DNA of 63,134 nucleotides from JAEDES01 sp045649455 (GCA_045649455.1 JAZRPV010000045.1:1-63134), one strand, 5' to 3'. Shown: positions 24,057 to 31,691, counted from the first letter of the stretch. Notes: generated by a model not told the origin, from the letters alone. A program made the numbers and translations.

Positions 24057-24542
24057 CTATATCTTCTTAATTCCTATATGCATTCTTGGATGATATCCTT
24101 GTTTATTATAGAAATTTATTCCTTTTTGATTGTAGGCAAAAACATCTACAAATATATATTCACATCCTAAATATTTAAAATATTCTTCCATTTTATTCAT
24201 AAGTGCTTGTCCTACACCAGTACTTCTTATTTTGGTTGTTACTATTAACTCTGTAATCTCACCTGATTTTGGACATTTATAATCTAGATAATCATTTTCA
24301 TCGTATTCTATAATTGTTCCCATTATTAGACCAATAGCTTTATTATCTTCTATTGCAAGAAAACATTTACCATTATTTTCTTCTACTTCTTTTAGGTCTA
24401 ATATTGCCATTTTTTCTCTATATTCCGGATGAAGTTGGTCTAGTTCGTCTTTATCTATAGTTAGGATGTATTCTTCTAACTCTACAAGTAAATCTTTAAC
24501 ATTTTCTAGATATCTTTCTTCATATTCAATTATTTTCATCAT
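24057..24542 (-). CDS. GNAT acetyltransferase
   Basis: A 161-residue single-domain GNAT N-acetyltransferase. The acetyl-CoA region is TTKIRSTGVGQALMNKMEE near residue 103 and the C-terminal AYNQKGINFYNKQGYHPR segment is typical of the family. It is the first gene of a likely three-gene unit behind an extended -10 promoter. The substrate is unknown; an acidic insertion (DENDYLDYKCPKSGE, near 80) is a minor peculiarity. Confidence 0.8.
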   Translation of the reverse strand: MMKIIEYEERYLENVKDLLVELEEYILTIDKDELDQLHPEYREKMAILDLKEVEENNGKCFLAIEDNKAIGLIMGTIIEYDENDYLDYKCPKSGEITELIVTTKIRSTGVGQALMNKMEEYFKYLGCEYIFVDVFAYNQKGINFYNKQGYHPRMHIGIKKI

Positions 24543-24560
24543 ACCACGCCTTACATTTTA

Positions 24561-24569
24561 ATTATAACA
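24561..24569 (-). promoter_or_regulatory. Extended -10 promoter of the GNAT-MBL unit
   Basis: Minus-strand TGTTATAAT about 18 bases before the start codon; no good -35 at 17 bases. Confidence 0.45.
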
Positions 24570-24589
24570 TATCAATATTTTATTGCAGC

Positions 24590-24613
24590 AAAAAAGTCCA
24601 CATAGTGGACTTT
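24590..24613 (-). terminator. Terminator after rpsI
   Basis: Minus-strand AAAGTCCAC, short loop, GTGGACTTT, then T run; ends the rplM-rpsI operon. Confidence 0.85.
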
Positions 24614-24631
24614 GTGAAACATATTTGTAAA

Positions 24632-25057
24632 TTAACGTTTTGAGAATTGTGGAGCACGACGTGCTTTCTTTAATCCTGGTTTCTTACGTTCTTTCTTACG
24701 AGAATCTCTTGTAATGAATCCTTCAGCTTTTAATGTTTTTCTGAAACTATTTTCTGAATCTGCAGGTGTAGTTTTGTCATAGTCTAATAATGCTCTTGTG
24801 ATACCTAAACGGATAGCTCCAGTTTGACCTTGGAATCCTCCACCTTTAACTTTAGCATCTACATCGAACATTTCTCTTGTGTTAGTTACATCAAGAGGTT
24901 GACATAAATCCATAACTAATACTTCGAATGGTAAATATTCATGAACATCTTTTCCATTAACTGTAATTTTTCCAGTTCCTGGAGTTAAAGTAACACGAGC
25001 TACAGAAGTTTTTCTGTGTCCAGTTCCTGTATAAACGTTTTTCTTTTCTTTTGCCAT
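24632..25057 (-). CDS. rpsI: Small ribosomal subunit protein uS9
   Basis: A 141-residue ribosomal protein, near the usual 130. The start (TGHRKTSVARVTLTPGTG) and the basic C-terminal tail ending in APQFSKR, which reaches the P-site tRNA, are characteristic. It lies 13 bases downstream of rplM, the order conserved in bacteria. Both share the promoter and leader at 25503-25606, and a terminator follows. The first eight residues before TGTGHRK form a short Lys-rich extension. Confidence 0.97.
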   Translation of the reverse strand: MAKEKKNVYTGTGHRKTSVARVTLTPGTGKITVNGKDVHEYLPFEVLVMDLCQPLDVTNTREMFDVDAKVKGGGFQGQTGAIRLGITRALLDYDKTTPADSENSFRKTLKAEGFITRDSRKKERKKPGLKKARRAPQFSKR

Positions 25058-25070
25058 AACTTATACCCTC

Positions 25071-25502
25071 CTACTTAACTTCAAGCACTTCTGGTTTTTG
25101 TGCTTGATGTTTATGTTCATTTCCTGCGTATACGAATAATTTCTTATACATTTGTCTTCCAAGTCTATTATGTGGAAGCATTCCTTTGATTGCTCTTTCC
25201 ATCATTTCAACTGGATATTCTTCTCTCATTACTTTTGCAGTTCTTTCTCTTAAACCACCTTGATACATTGAGTGATCATAATACATTTTGTCTTCTAACT
25301 TATTACCAGTTAAAGTAACTTTTTGTGCATTGATGATTACAATGTTATCTCCGCAATCAATATGTGGAGTATAAGTTGGTTTGTGTTTTCCACGTAAGTA
25401 TACTGCTGCTAAAGAAGCAACTCTACCTAAAGATTTACCTTCAGCATCAATAACATACCATTTACGTTCTACTGTTTCTTTTTTTTGCATATAACTTGTC
25501 AT
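25071..25502 (-). CDS. rplM: Large ribosomal subunit protein uL13
   Basis: A 143-residue 50S protein of usual length. Landmarks include KWYVIDAEGKSLGRVAS near residue 14, a LRGKHKPTYTPHIDCGD segment near 37, and GMLPHNRLGRQMYKKL near 107. It binds 23S rRNA early in assembly. It is the first gene of the rplM-rpsI operon, with a leader that contains a CCCCAC and GTGGG stem. In Bacilli a leader RNA of this operon is an L13-responsive regulator, so autoregulation is likely. Confidence 0.97.
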   Translation of the reverse strand: MTSYMQKKETVERKWYVIDAEGKSLGRVASLAAVYLRGKHKPTYTPHIDCGDNIVIINAQKVTLTGNKLEDKMYYDHSMYQGGLRERTAKVMREEYPVEMMERAIKGMLPHNRLGRQMYKKLFVYAGNEHKHQAQKPEVLEVK

Positions 25503-25571
25503 AATTTTCTCCTTTTACTTAAATCAGACTTCCCACGGTCCAATTTATGTGGGGATATTTCGAATGTACCG
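25503..25571 (-). promoter_or_regulatory. Candidate L13 leader RNA
   Basis: The transcribed leader of rplM contains CCCCAC followed by GTGGGA about 12 bases later, able to form a stem, then an A-rich stretch and the AAGGAG site. Position and the stem resemble the Firmicutes L13 leader family; the assignment is from memory of the family and not from a covariance search. Confidence 0.5.
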
Positions 25572-25577
25572 ATTATG

Positions 25578-25606
25578 ATTATACTAAAAATTTCTTTAAA
25601 AATCAA
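25578..25606 (-). promoter_or_regulatory. Sigma-A promoter of rplM-rpsI
   Basis: Minus-strand TTGATT (25601-25606), 17-base spacer, TATAAT (25578-25583). Confidence 0.8.
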
Positions 25607-25642
25607 TAGTTTTTTATATTATTTCATAAGGTTTTCCCACAT

Positions 25643-25990
25643 TTAAATTGACTTAACGTTTTGATCTGTTAGTTCTATTTCTCCTTCTAATTCACCAATG
25701 GCGATTAGAGCTTGTTCTAATTGTTCGTCAGACATAGATTCAACACATGCATATGCATCTGAAAGTGTTGCTCCATATGCAACTTGGTCTCTTGCTGCGA
25801 TTGATGCTGTTGACATACTTGCAGTTAAACTTGCAATAATGGCACTATTCTTTTTTGTTTTTGCCATTGTAGTTGCTGCTCCTCTTTTTTTATCGACCCA
25901 TTGGATTGTATCGATTGCTGTGTTAGCTGTTGGTACAGCTGTTACAGTTCCTCCTCCTATTGTTATTGTTGCTGTTAATGATTCTAACAT
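25643..25990 (-). CDS. Unknown 115-aa protein, Ala/Thr/Ser-rich
   Basis: A 115-residue protein I do not recognise. The N-terminal half is rich in Thr, Ala, Ile and Gly (LTATITIGGGTVTAVPTANTA). A stretch of small residues follows (ASLTASMSTASIAA) and then an acidic C-terminus with the phrase SMSDEQLEQALIAIGELEGE. A similar phrase, SMSIEQLVEF, occurs at the same relative place in the 26821 gene, so the two may be distant paralogues. It starts one base after the stop of the 25992 gene. There is no signal peptide. No terminator separates it from the rplM promoter downstream. Confidence 0.65.
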   Translation of the reverse strand: MLESLTATITIGGGTVTAVPTANTAIDTIQWVDKKRGAATTMAKTKKNSAIIASLTASMSTASIAARDQVAYGATLSDAYACVESMSDEQLEQALIAIGELEGEIELTDQNVKSI

Positions 25991-25991
25991 A

Positions 25992-26732
25992 TTATTTTCC
26001 TCCCCTGTTCTTATTAGCTGCTTGATTTGCTGCTAATGTAGATTGTACTAAAGAACGTAATTGTTCTAATTGTTCTTTTGTTTCTATTCCATCAATTATT
26101 TGTTTCATTGTAGGAATATCTTCTGTTTTTTCCATGGCTTTACCAATAACTTTGGCTGCTTCACCATGTTTTTGCATATTGTGAGCTAATCTTCTAGCTT
26201 CCATTTTTTTGAACGTTTCTTCTCTTTCTTTGAAACGATATATATTGTAATTTTGAATATTTATGCATTGAAAATTTATAAAGGCACTTGCTACTTCTTC
26301 TATAAGAAAAGGTATTGCAAATGGTATACCTAAAGCTGTAGCTGCTGTTAATAATGGAATTGTTATTGCATTTATTATAATTCCTTTTTTATGAACATTT
26401 TTATTCCAATTCAAGTAATATAACATTTCTGTTGGTTTATTCATATCCATGTGATAATTTCTATTTTGTTCTCGATGCCATTCTTTTCTCATAGCCATTT
26501 TTAACTTACGAATTTCATCTATTATTTTTTTTCTTTCTTCATCAGTCTTGGCTTTTTTTAATAATTTTCTTTTCTTTTTATCACATCGTTTATCATAGAA
26601 TACTAAAAAGTTTGGCCATAATTTTTTTAATACTTTAAACTTAATATCTTCTACTTTGAATACTACTTTTTGAAATTGTAATGCTCCGAGTTTTTCACAT
26701 TGCTTTATTTTCTTTTGATAATCACCTTTCAT
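25992..26732 (-). CDS. Unknown 246-aa protein with a membrane hairpin
   Basis: A protein I do not recognise. The start is taken at ATG 26732 because AGGGGG precedes it by 9 bases; a reading from 26759 begins within that leader. Residues 1-110 are very basic and helical (KKKRKLLKKAKTDEERKKII). A hydrophobic segment near 125-155 (IINAITIPLLTAATALGIPF, then IPFLIEEVASAFI) probably forms a hairpin or two membrane helices, and an amphipathic helix-rich tail of about 90 residues follows. It has its own promoter and is co-transcribed with the 115-aa gene. The fold suggests a membrane-associated protein with cytosolic ends. Confidence 0.7.
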   Translation of the reverse strand: MKGDYQKKIKQCEKLGALQFQKVVFKVEDIKFKVLKKLWPNFLVFYDKRCDKKKRKLLKKAKTDEERKKIIDEIRKLKMAMRKEWHREQNRNYHMDMNKPTEMLYYLNWNKNVHKKGIIINAITIPLLTAATALGIPFAIPFLIEEVASAFINFQCINIQNYNIYRFKEREETFKKMEARRLAHNMQKHGEAAKVIGKAMEKTEDIPTMKQIIDGIETKEQLEQLRSLVQSTLAANQAANKNRGGK

Positions 26733-26771
26733 AAATTTTTGCCCCCTATTACTCTCCATTGAGTGTCACTT

Positions 26772-26800
26772 ATTATACCACAAAAGTAAAAAAAAATCAA
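26772..26800 (-). promoter_or_regulatory. Promoter of the 26732-25643 pair
   Basis: Minus-strand TTGATT (26795-26800), 17-base spacer, TATAAT (26772-26777) with an upstream TG. The -35 box lies inside the terminator of the preceding gene. Confidence 0.7.
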
Positions 26801-26822
26801 TAGAAGCTATTTTCTATTGATT
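26788..26822 (-). terminator. Terminator after the 96-aa gene
   Basis: Minus-strand AATCAATAGAA and TTCTATTGATT with a six-base loop, then nine T. It overlaps the stop codon of the 26821 gene. Confidence 0.85.
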
Positions 26823-27111
26823 ATAGTATCTTTGTATATACTTTAGGCTGTTCAGATTTAACTTCAGGCATTTCAATAAAATCTAGTTCTTTTTCTGCTA
26901 GTTTTTGATCAAATTCAACCAGCTGTTCTATGCTCATTGAATTAACATAATCTTGTGCTTGAACTATTATTACTTGATTAGAATTCATTGAAAGATATGT
27001 TGCAGTTGATGTAGCCATTGATGACAATGTATCGTTATCAATATATGAACCTTCTCCTGAAGATGTACTTGTACATATTGCACATGAAGTTGTTGATAAT
27101 AAGTCTTTCAT
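26821..27111 (-). CDS. Unknown 96-aa Ser/Thr-rich protein with N-terminal Cys pair
   Basis: A 96-residue protein I do not recognise. The start is unusual: LLSTTSCAICTSTSSGEG, with two Cys three residues apart in a Ser/Thr-rich context. The middle is Ser, Met and Thr-rich (TLSSMATSTATYLSMNS), and the C-terminal half is acidic with SMSIEQLVEFDQKLAEKE. The gene starts 12 bases after truA and ends at a strong terminator, so it is the last gene of the SDR-ecf-truA unit. Size and composition recall modified-peptide precursors, but no modifying enzyme is adjacent, so that idea is weak. Confidence 0.65.
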   Translation of the reverse strand: MKDLLSTTSCAICTSTSSGEGSYIDNDTLSSMATSTATYLSMNSNQVIIVQAQDYVNSMSIEQLVEFDQKLAEKELDFIEMPEVKSEQPKVYTKIL

Positions 27112-27123
27112 ATTTCCCCCTAA

Positions 27124-27855
27124 CTAATATTCAACATCTATAAGGTATAATCCTTCTGCGGGTGCAGTTTTACCTCCTGTTGTTCTATCTTTATTTTCTA
27201 AATATCTTTCCACATCTTCTGTGGATATTTTATTTTCTCCTACTTGTATTAGCATTCCTACCATATTTCTTATTTGGTATCTTAGGAATCCATCTCCTTT
27301 AAAGGTAATTTCTATTTTATCATCTTTTCTTTCAATAGATGCTCTATAAATTGTTCTTACACAATTTTCTTTTTCTTTACTTTCAGTGACAAATGCTCTA
27401 AAGTCATGGGTTCCCATAAATACGCTTATAGCTTCGGCCATTGCTTTTACATCTAATTCATAGTTATATTGAAATACATAATTTCTTTCTAGTGGATTAT
27501 ATTCTCCTACATTAATAATATATTTGTATTCTTTTGATTTAACATCATATCTAGCATGAAAGTCATTTGGTACTTGATATGTTTCGATAACATGAATATC
27601 ATCTGGTAAATTACTATTCATCGCTCTTTTTAGTTTGTGTTCAGTAATGTTAACATCTATATCAGCATGTCCATATTGACATAAGGCATGAACTCCTTTA
27701 TCTGTTCTTCCTGTTGATGTAATAGTTGTTTTTTTACCATTATTTATTTTTGTTAATGCATTTTCAAGACATTCTTGAATACTTAGTAGACCTGGCTGTG
27801 TTTGAAATCCACAGTATGCAGTCCCATCATATGAAAATTTCAACAAGTAACGCAT
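27124..27855 (-). CDS. truA: tRNA pseudouridine(38-40) synthase
   Basis: A 243-residue enzyme that converts uridines 38-40 of the tRNA anticodon stem to pseudouridine. The catalytic Asp is in TSTGRTDKGVHALCQ near residue 52; FKYDGTAYCGFQTQ-like start and FLRYQIRNMVGMLI near 190 complete the TruA pattern. Its usual Firmicutes neighbours are ecfT upstream and rplM downstream; here it is directly preceded by ecfA2 and followed by an unknown gene. Protein length and motifs look normal. Confidence 0.95.
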   Translation of the reverse strand: MRYLLKFSYDGTAYCGFQTQPGLLSIQECLENALTKINNGKKTTITSTGRTDKGVHALCQYGHADIDVNITEHKLKRAMNSNLPDDIHVIETYQVPNDFHARYDVKSKEYKYIINVGEYNPLERNYVFQYNYELDVKAMAEAISVFMGTHDFRAFVTESKEKENCVRTIYRASIERKDDKIEITFKGDGFLRYQIRNMVGMLIQVGENKISTEDVERYLENKDRTTGGKTAPAEGLYLIDVEY

Positions 27856-27887
27856 TTAATCACCTCTTTTTCCACATTTTTTGTGAA

Positions 27888-28679
27888 TTATACATGTTTA
27901 TAAATATCTTTGATTATATCTCTAATATCTTTATGATAATCTATTTTTACGGATTTCTTCTTTTTAGCAAGATAAGTAAATTCTATTATTTCTGGAATTA
28001 AAAACTTATTCTTTTTTAAAAAATCAACTCTTTGATATACTTCATTTGTTGGACCTTCTAATATAACTTCATTATTTTTAATAAATATCATATTATCAGT
28101 ATATTTATGAAGTGCATTTTGATCATTTGATAATAAAATAATATTTATATTAAATTGTTCTTTTAGTCTTTGTAGTAACATAAATATTTTCTTTTCATTT
28201 TTATTGTCTAAAAATTTAAATGGTTCTTCTATTATGATTAATTCTGGATTAGAAATTAAACTTAAAGCATACTGAAGAATCTTTTTTTCTGATTGAGAAA
28301 GTGTTTGCAATGTTCTTTCTAAATATGATTCATCTAAGCCTACTATTTTTAAAGAGTCTCTAATTTTTTTTGAATAATCTTTTATAATCAAATTATTTTG
28401 TTTGATTGTTTGTTTCATTAATTCATTTACTGTTAATACATATTTTGGTATTGATAGAAGATTAGGTATAAAACTTATTCTCTTTTGATAATTGCATATA
28501 TTATCTTTTGTTAATTTTTCTTCATTAACTAGAATTGTTCCTTTACCTTGGTTTCTTTGATTTAGTATATCAATATAATCATCAATTGATGTTCCTGTTA
28601 TTCCAGTTATTGTTTTATGTTCTATAGTAAAGTTTATTTCTTTTTCTTTATATAGATAGTTAGCAAATTTTATTTCCAT
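27888..28679 (-). CDS. Degenerate ECF-type ABC ATPase (EcfA2 position)
   Basis: A 263-residue ABC-fold protein in the conserved ecfA2 position (rplQ...ecfA1-ecfA2-truA). The nucleotide motifs are eroded: where Walker A should be, the sequence reads GITGTSIDDYIDIL with no GKS/T. The signature is LSQSE in place of LSGGQ, Walker B is LIIIEEP in place of hhhhDEP, and the H-loop His is Asn (LLSNDQ). The overall length and order of strands are still family-like, and the frame is open, so it is expressed or only recently free to drift. It probably cannot hydrolyse ATP alone. It overlaps ecfA1 by 10 bases. Confidence 0.75.
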   Translation of the reverse strand: MEIKFANYLYKEKEINFTIEHKTITGITGTSIDDYIDILNQRNQGKGTILVNEEKLTKDNICNYQKRISFIPNLLSIPKYVLTVNELMKQTIKQNNLIIKDYSKKIRDSLKIVGLDESYLERTLQTLSQSEKKILQYALSLISNPELIIIEEPFKFLDNKNEKKIFMLLQRLKEQFNINIILLSNDQNALHKYTDNMIFIKNNEVILEGPTNEVYQRVDFLKKNKFLIPEIIEFTYLAKKKKSVKIDYHKDIRDIIKDIYKHV

Positions 28680-29464
28680 AATAAATCAACCATCCTATCT
28701 TTATCTTGCTCTATACAATTAACAAGTTCATAATCTCTTAATTTTACTGATAAATCAATCATAAATGGTAAGTTTAATCCTGCTTTATTCATTATGTTAT
28801 CTTTTTCAATTATTTCTATAGGATTACCCTCAATCATAATTTTACTTTCATTAATTACATATAAATAATCCGATAAAAGTGCTATTTCTAATGATGATGT
28901 TATTAAAACAATAGTAGTATTTTCTTGTTGATACTGCTTTAATATTTCTATAATTGATATTATTTCTTTTTTATCAAAATATACTGATATATCATCTATA
29001 AAAATAATACTTGGTTTATAAATAAGTGCTAAAGCTAATTGAACTTTTATTGTTTCTTTGATACTTAGTGTATCTAATTTTACTGATTGATATTTTGATA
29101 GTTTTAGTTCTTTAATGACTTTTTTATATCTTGATGTTTTGTCTTCTTTTAATAAGTTCATTTGATCTAAATAGTAATTTAGTTCTTCTTCTAATGTATT
29201 TTTTACATAGTTTATTTCACCGGGAATAATAATTTTCATAATTTGATATAAGTCAGTTAATTTATAATCTTCTAGTTTTATATCATATAAAGTAAATGTA
29301 TTATTTATTTCCATTTGATTGTCTAACATTCTTAATAATGTGGTTTTTCCACAATTATTTGGACCTGCGATGGTAATAAATTTGTTTTCTTCTATACCAA
29401 GGCTAAAGTCATTAAAAATATTTTTATATGTTAGACCGATTATTTCAATGATATTTTCTGACAT
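28670..29464 (-). CDS. Degenerate ECF-type ABC ATPase (EcfA1 position)
   Basis: A 264-residue ABC-fold protein in the ecfA1 position. Walker A is near normal (AGPNNCGKTTLL, about residues 32-43), so it may still bind nucleotide. However, the signature is LSIKE, Walker B ends in IIFIDD with Asp for the catalytic Glu, the Q-loop Gln is not evident, and the H-loop reads ITSSLE with Ser for His. Energy-coupling factor ATPases normally pair with EcfA2 and the membrane protein EcfT to drive vitamin uptake. EcfT is missing from its usual site downstream. It follows the SDR gene by 31 bases. Confidence 0.75.
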   Translation of the reverse strand: MSENIIEIIGLTYKNIFNDFSLGIEENKFITIAGPNNCGKTTLLRMLDNQMEINNTFTLYDIKLEDYKLTDLYQIMKIIIPGEINYVKNTLEEELNYYLDQMNLLKEDKTSRYKKVIKELKLSKYQSVKLDTLSIKETIKVQLALALIYKPSIIFIDDISVYFDKKEIISIIEILKQYQQENTTIVLITSSLEIALLSDYLYVINESKIMIEGNPIEIIEKDNIMNKAGLNLPFMIDLSVKLRDYELVNCIEQDKDRMVDLLWK

Positions 29465-29484
29465 ATTTATTCCCCCTATGTTTT

Positions 29485-29508
29485 AAAAGTCAACATTAGT
29501 TGACTTTT
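29485..29508 (-). terminator. Weak terminator-like hairpin after the SDR gene
   Basis: AAAAGTCAAC and GTTGACTTTT with loop ATTA around the stop codon. Only four T follow on the minus strand, so read-through into the ECF genes is likely. Confidence 0.4.
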
Positions 29509-30248
29509 TTCTTTTGAATTTTGTATGTTATTCCTAATAAAACTTTTAATGGTACAAATTTACCAAAGAATTTTGCACATTTCATTTTAAAGCCTGGAAT
29601 AATTACCAATTTCTTTTTAAACATTTCATCTATAGCATATTTTGCTACGTATTTGCTTGTTAGAGGCTTAACTCCAAATTTTACACCTGCAACATTGTTG
29701 AAGTTGGTTTCAACTGGTCCTGGGCATAAAACTGACACATGAACGCCTGTTTGTTTTTTCTTTTGTTCATAATATAGTGCAGTTGATAATTGATATACAT
29801 ATGACTTAGTTGCATAATATGTTGCCATTAATGGACCTGGTTGGAATGCAGCTGATGAAGCTACATTTAATATATAACCTGTTTTTCTTTTTTCCATATC
29901 TTTAAGAAATGACTTTGTTAAAATATGTACTGCTTTAATATTTGTATCAATCATTTCTAATTCTTTATTTAAATCGGTATCTGTGAAATATCCAAAGTCA
30001 CCAAAACCAGCATTGTTTATTAATATATCAATGTTTTCTTTTTTAGTTAAAACATATAATTCTTTAACTTTTTGTTCATTGGATAAATCTGCTACGATAA
30101 TGGTTACTTTTGTAGAAAGTTTTTCTTGTAATTCTTCTAATTTTTCTTTATTTCTTGCAACTAAAATTAATTCACATTTTTTTGTTGCTAGATATTTTGC
30201 CATATCAAGACCTATTCCAGATGATGCGCCTGTTATTAATGCTTTCAT
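29496..30248 (-). CDS. Short-chain dehydrogenase/reductase
   Basis: A 250-residue classical SDR oxidoreductase. The start is ATG at 30248 after GGAGGA; a longer in-frame reading from 30332 crosses the promoter and is rejected. The cofactor loop is ITGASSGIGLDMAKYL at residue 5, NNAGFGDFG lies near 78, and the catalytic Ser-Tyr-Lys are in VASSAAFQPG and YYATKSYVYQLS near 135-155. An Arg after the second strand (VARNKEKL) suggests NADP preference. The substrate is unknown; the group includes YqjQ/DltE-like reductases. It is inserted between rplQ and the ECF genes, which is not the usual order. Confidence 0.88.
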   Translation of the reverse strand: MKALITGASSGIGLDMAKYLATKKCELILVARNKEKLEELQEKLSTKVTIIVADLSNEQKVKELYVLTKKENIDILINNAGFGDFGYFTDTDLNKELEMIDTNIKAVHILTKSFLKDMEKRKTGYILNVASSAAFQPGPLMATYYATKSYVYQLSTALYYEQKKKQTGVHVSVLCPGPVETNFNNVAGVKFGVKPLTSKYVAKYAIDEMFKKKLVIIPGFKMKCAKFFGKFVPLKVLLGITYKIQKKKVN

Positions 30249-30269
30249 AATATTCCTCCAATTTATTTT

Positions 30270-30278
30270 ATTATAACA
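30270..30278 (-). promoter_or_regulatory. Extended -10 promoter of the SDR-ecf-truA unit
   Basis: Minus-strand TGTTATAAT about 20 bases before the start codon. Confidence 0.5.
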
Positions 30279-30330
30279 AGTTATATGTTTTTTTTCTATA
30301 AAATGTGGGTCTTTTAACTTCTTTTTTGAC

Positions 30331-30357
30331 AAAAAAAATAGGAATTTCTTCCTATTT
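30331..30357 (-). terminator. Terminator of the ribosomal protein cluster after rplQ
   Basis: Minus-strand AAATAGGAA and TTCCTATTT with loop GAAA, then eight T. It ends the long S10-spc-alpha transcript. Confidence 0.88.
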
Positions 30358-30367
30358 AATTTATTTA

Positions 30368-30721
30368 TTATTTAGCTTCATCTACTAACTTTAAAATAAC
30401 CATTAAAGCATCGTCTCCGCGTCTTTCAGCTACTTTTAAAATTTGTGTATATCCACCATTACGGTTTTCATAACGTTTTGCTAAATCATTGAAGATTTTT
30501 TCAACAACTTCAGTATCGTTATGTAAGAATGCTAATGCTTTACGACGAGATACTAAATCACCTTTTTTACCGTAAGTAATCATTTTATCAACGAATTTAC
30601 GTACTTCTTTAGCTCTAGTATCAGTAGTTGTGATTGCTTCGTTCATAACTACTTGTTTAGTTAAAGTTGCTAGCATACTTCTTCTATGTTTATTGTCTCT
30701 TCCTAATTTTCTATATGCCAT
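30368..30721 (-). CDS. rplQ: Large ribosomal subunit protein bL17
   Basis: A 117-residue 50S protein of normal length. The start YRKLGRDNKHRRSMLATLTK and the end YTQILKVAERRGDDALMVILKLV are typical. It is the last gene of the alpha operon, 19 bases after rpoA, and a strong terminator follows 10 bases after its stop codon. In many Firmicutes the transcript can continue into the ECF genes; the terminator and the separate SDR promoter argue against that here. Confidence 0.97.
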   Translation of the reverse strand: MAYRKLGRDNKHRRSMLATLTKQVVMNEAITTTDTRAKEVRKFVDKMITYGKKGDLVSRRKALAFLHNDTEVVEKIFNDLAKRYENRNGGYTQILKVAERRGDDALMVILKLVDEAK

Positions 30722-30740
30722 AATTATCCCTCCTTAAATT

Positions 30741-31691
30741 TTAGTCTTCATCACGAAGGATTAGACCCATATCTCTAATTTTGTCTAAAACTTCTTTTAG
30801 AGATTTTTTACCTAAGTTACGAATTTTCATCATATCAGATTCACTCTTATTAACAAGGTCTTGTAGAGTGTGGATTCCAGCTCTCTTTAAGCAGTTATAT
30901 GCTCTTACAGAGAAATCTAAATCTTCGATAGATGTTTCTAATGCTTTAACTTTTGGATCTTCAGTTTTTTCAATCATCATTCCGCTTACATCTGCGATTG
31001 ATGATAAATCAGTTAAGATTTGGAAATGTTCAATTAAGATTCTTGATGCTAATGCAATAGCTTCTTCTGGTTTGATTGATCCATTTGTCCAAACATCTAA
31101 AATTAATTTGTCATAACTTTCATCTTGTCCTACACGAGCACTTCCTACTTCGTAAGAAACTCTTTCGATTGGAGAATATAATGAGTCAATAGCGATAACT
31201 CCAGCTTTTTTAATATCATAAAGTCTTTTGTTTTCTTCACTCTTAACATATCCACGACCATTTGTTACAGTCATTTCAATATTTAATGAACCACCTTTTG
31301 ATAATGTAGCGATAACTTTATCTTTGTTGATAACTTCGATATCAGCATCACATTCGATATCTCCAGCAGTTACTTCTCCTTCTTTTGTAGCATTAATTCG
31401 TACTGTTTTTGTTTCATTTGAATGATTTTTAAATACTACACCTTTTAAATTTAAAATAATAGTAGTTACGTCTTCATATACTCCATCGATTGTTTGGAAT
31501 TCATGAAGAACACCATCGATTTTAATACTACTAATAGCGCTTCCTGGTAGAGATGATAACATAACTCTTCTTAAAGCATTACCGATAGTAGTACCGAAAC
31601 CTCTTTCTAATGGTTCAAGTTCGAATCTTCCATAAAAATTACTTTCTACAGAATCAGTTATTTTATAAATTGGTTTTTCAAATTGTAACAT
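30741..31691 (-). CDS. rpoA: RNA polymerase alpha subunit
   Basis: A 316-residue subunit with the N-terminal assembly domain (FGTTIGNALRRVMLSSLPG near residue 33) and the C-terminal DNA- and activator-binding domain (LDFSVRAYNCLKRAGI near 235, then RNLGKKSLKEVLDKI near 290). Both domains are complete. It lies between rpsK and rplQ in the usual order. AGGGAGG precedes the ATG. Confidence 0.98.
   Translation of the reverse strand: MLQFEKPIYKITDSVESNFYGRFELEPLERGFGTTIGNALRRVMLSSLPGSAISSIKIDGVLHEFQTIDGVYEDVTTIILNLKGVVFKNHSNETKTVRINATKEGEVTAGDIECDADIEVINKDKVIATLSKGGSLNIEMTVTNGRGYVKSEENKRLYDIKKAGVIAIDSLYSPIERVSYEVGSARVGQDESYDKLILDVWTNGSIKPEEAIALASRILIEHFQILTDLSSIADVSGMMIEKTEDPKVKALETSIEDLDFSVRAYNCLKRAGIHTLQDLVNKSESDMMKIRNLGKKSLKEVLDKIRDMGLILRDED

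Noticed and set aside
26821..27111. RiPP (lanthipeptide- or sactipeptide-like) precursor because of the Cys/Ser/Thr-rich N-terminus.
   Set aside because: No modifying enzyme, protease or dedicated transporter is adjacent, and the Cys-rich part is at the N-terminus whereas core peptides are usually C-terminal.
30249..30332. N-terminal extension of the SDR protein from 30332.
   Set aside because: It covers the promoter and part of the rplQ terminator; the SDR fold begins at ATG 30248 after GGAGGA.
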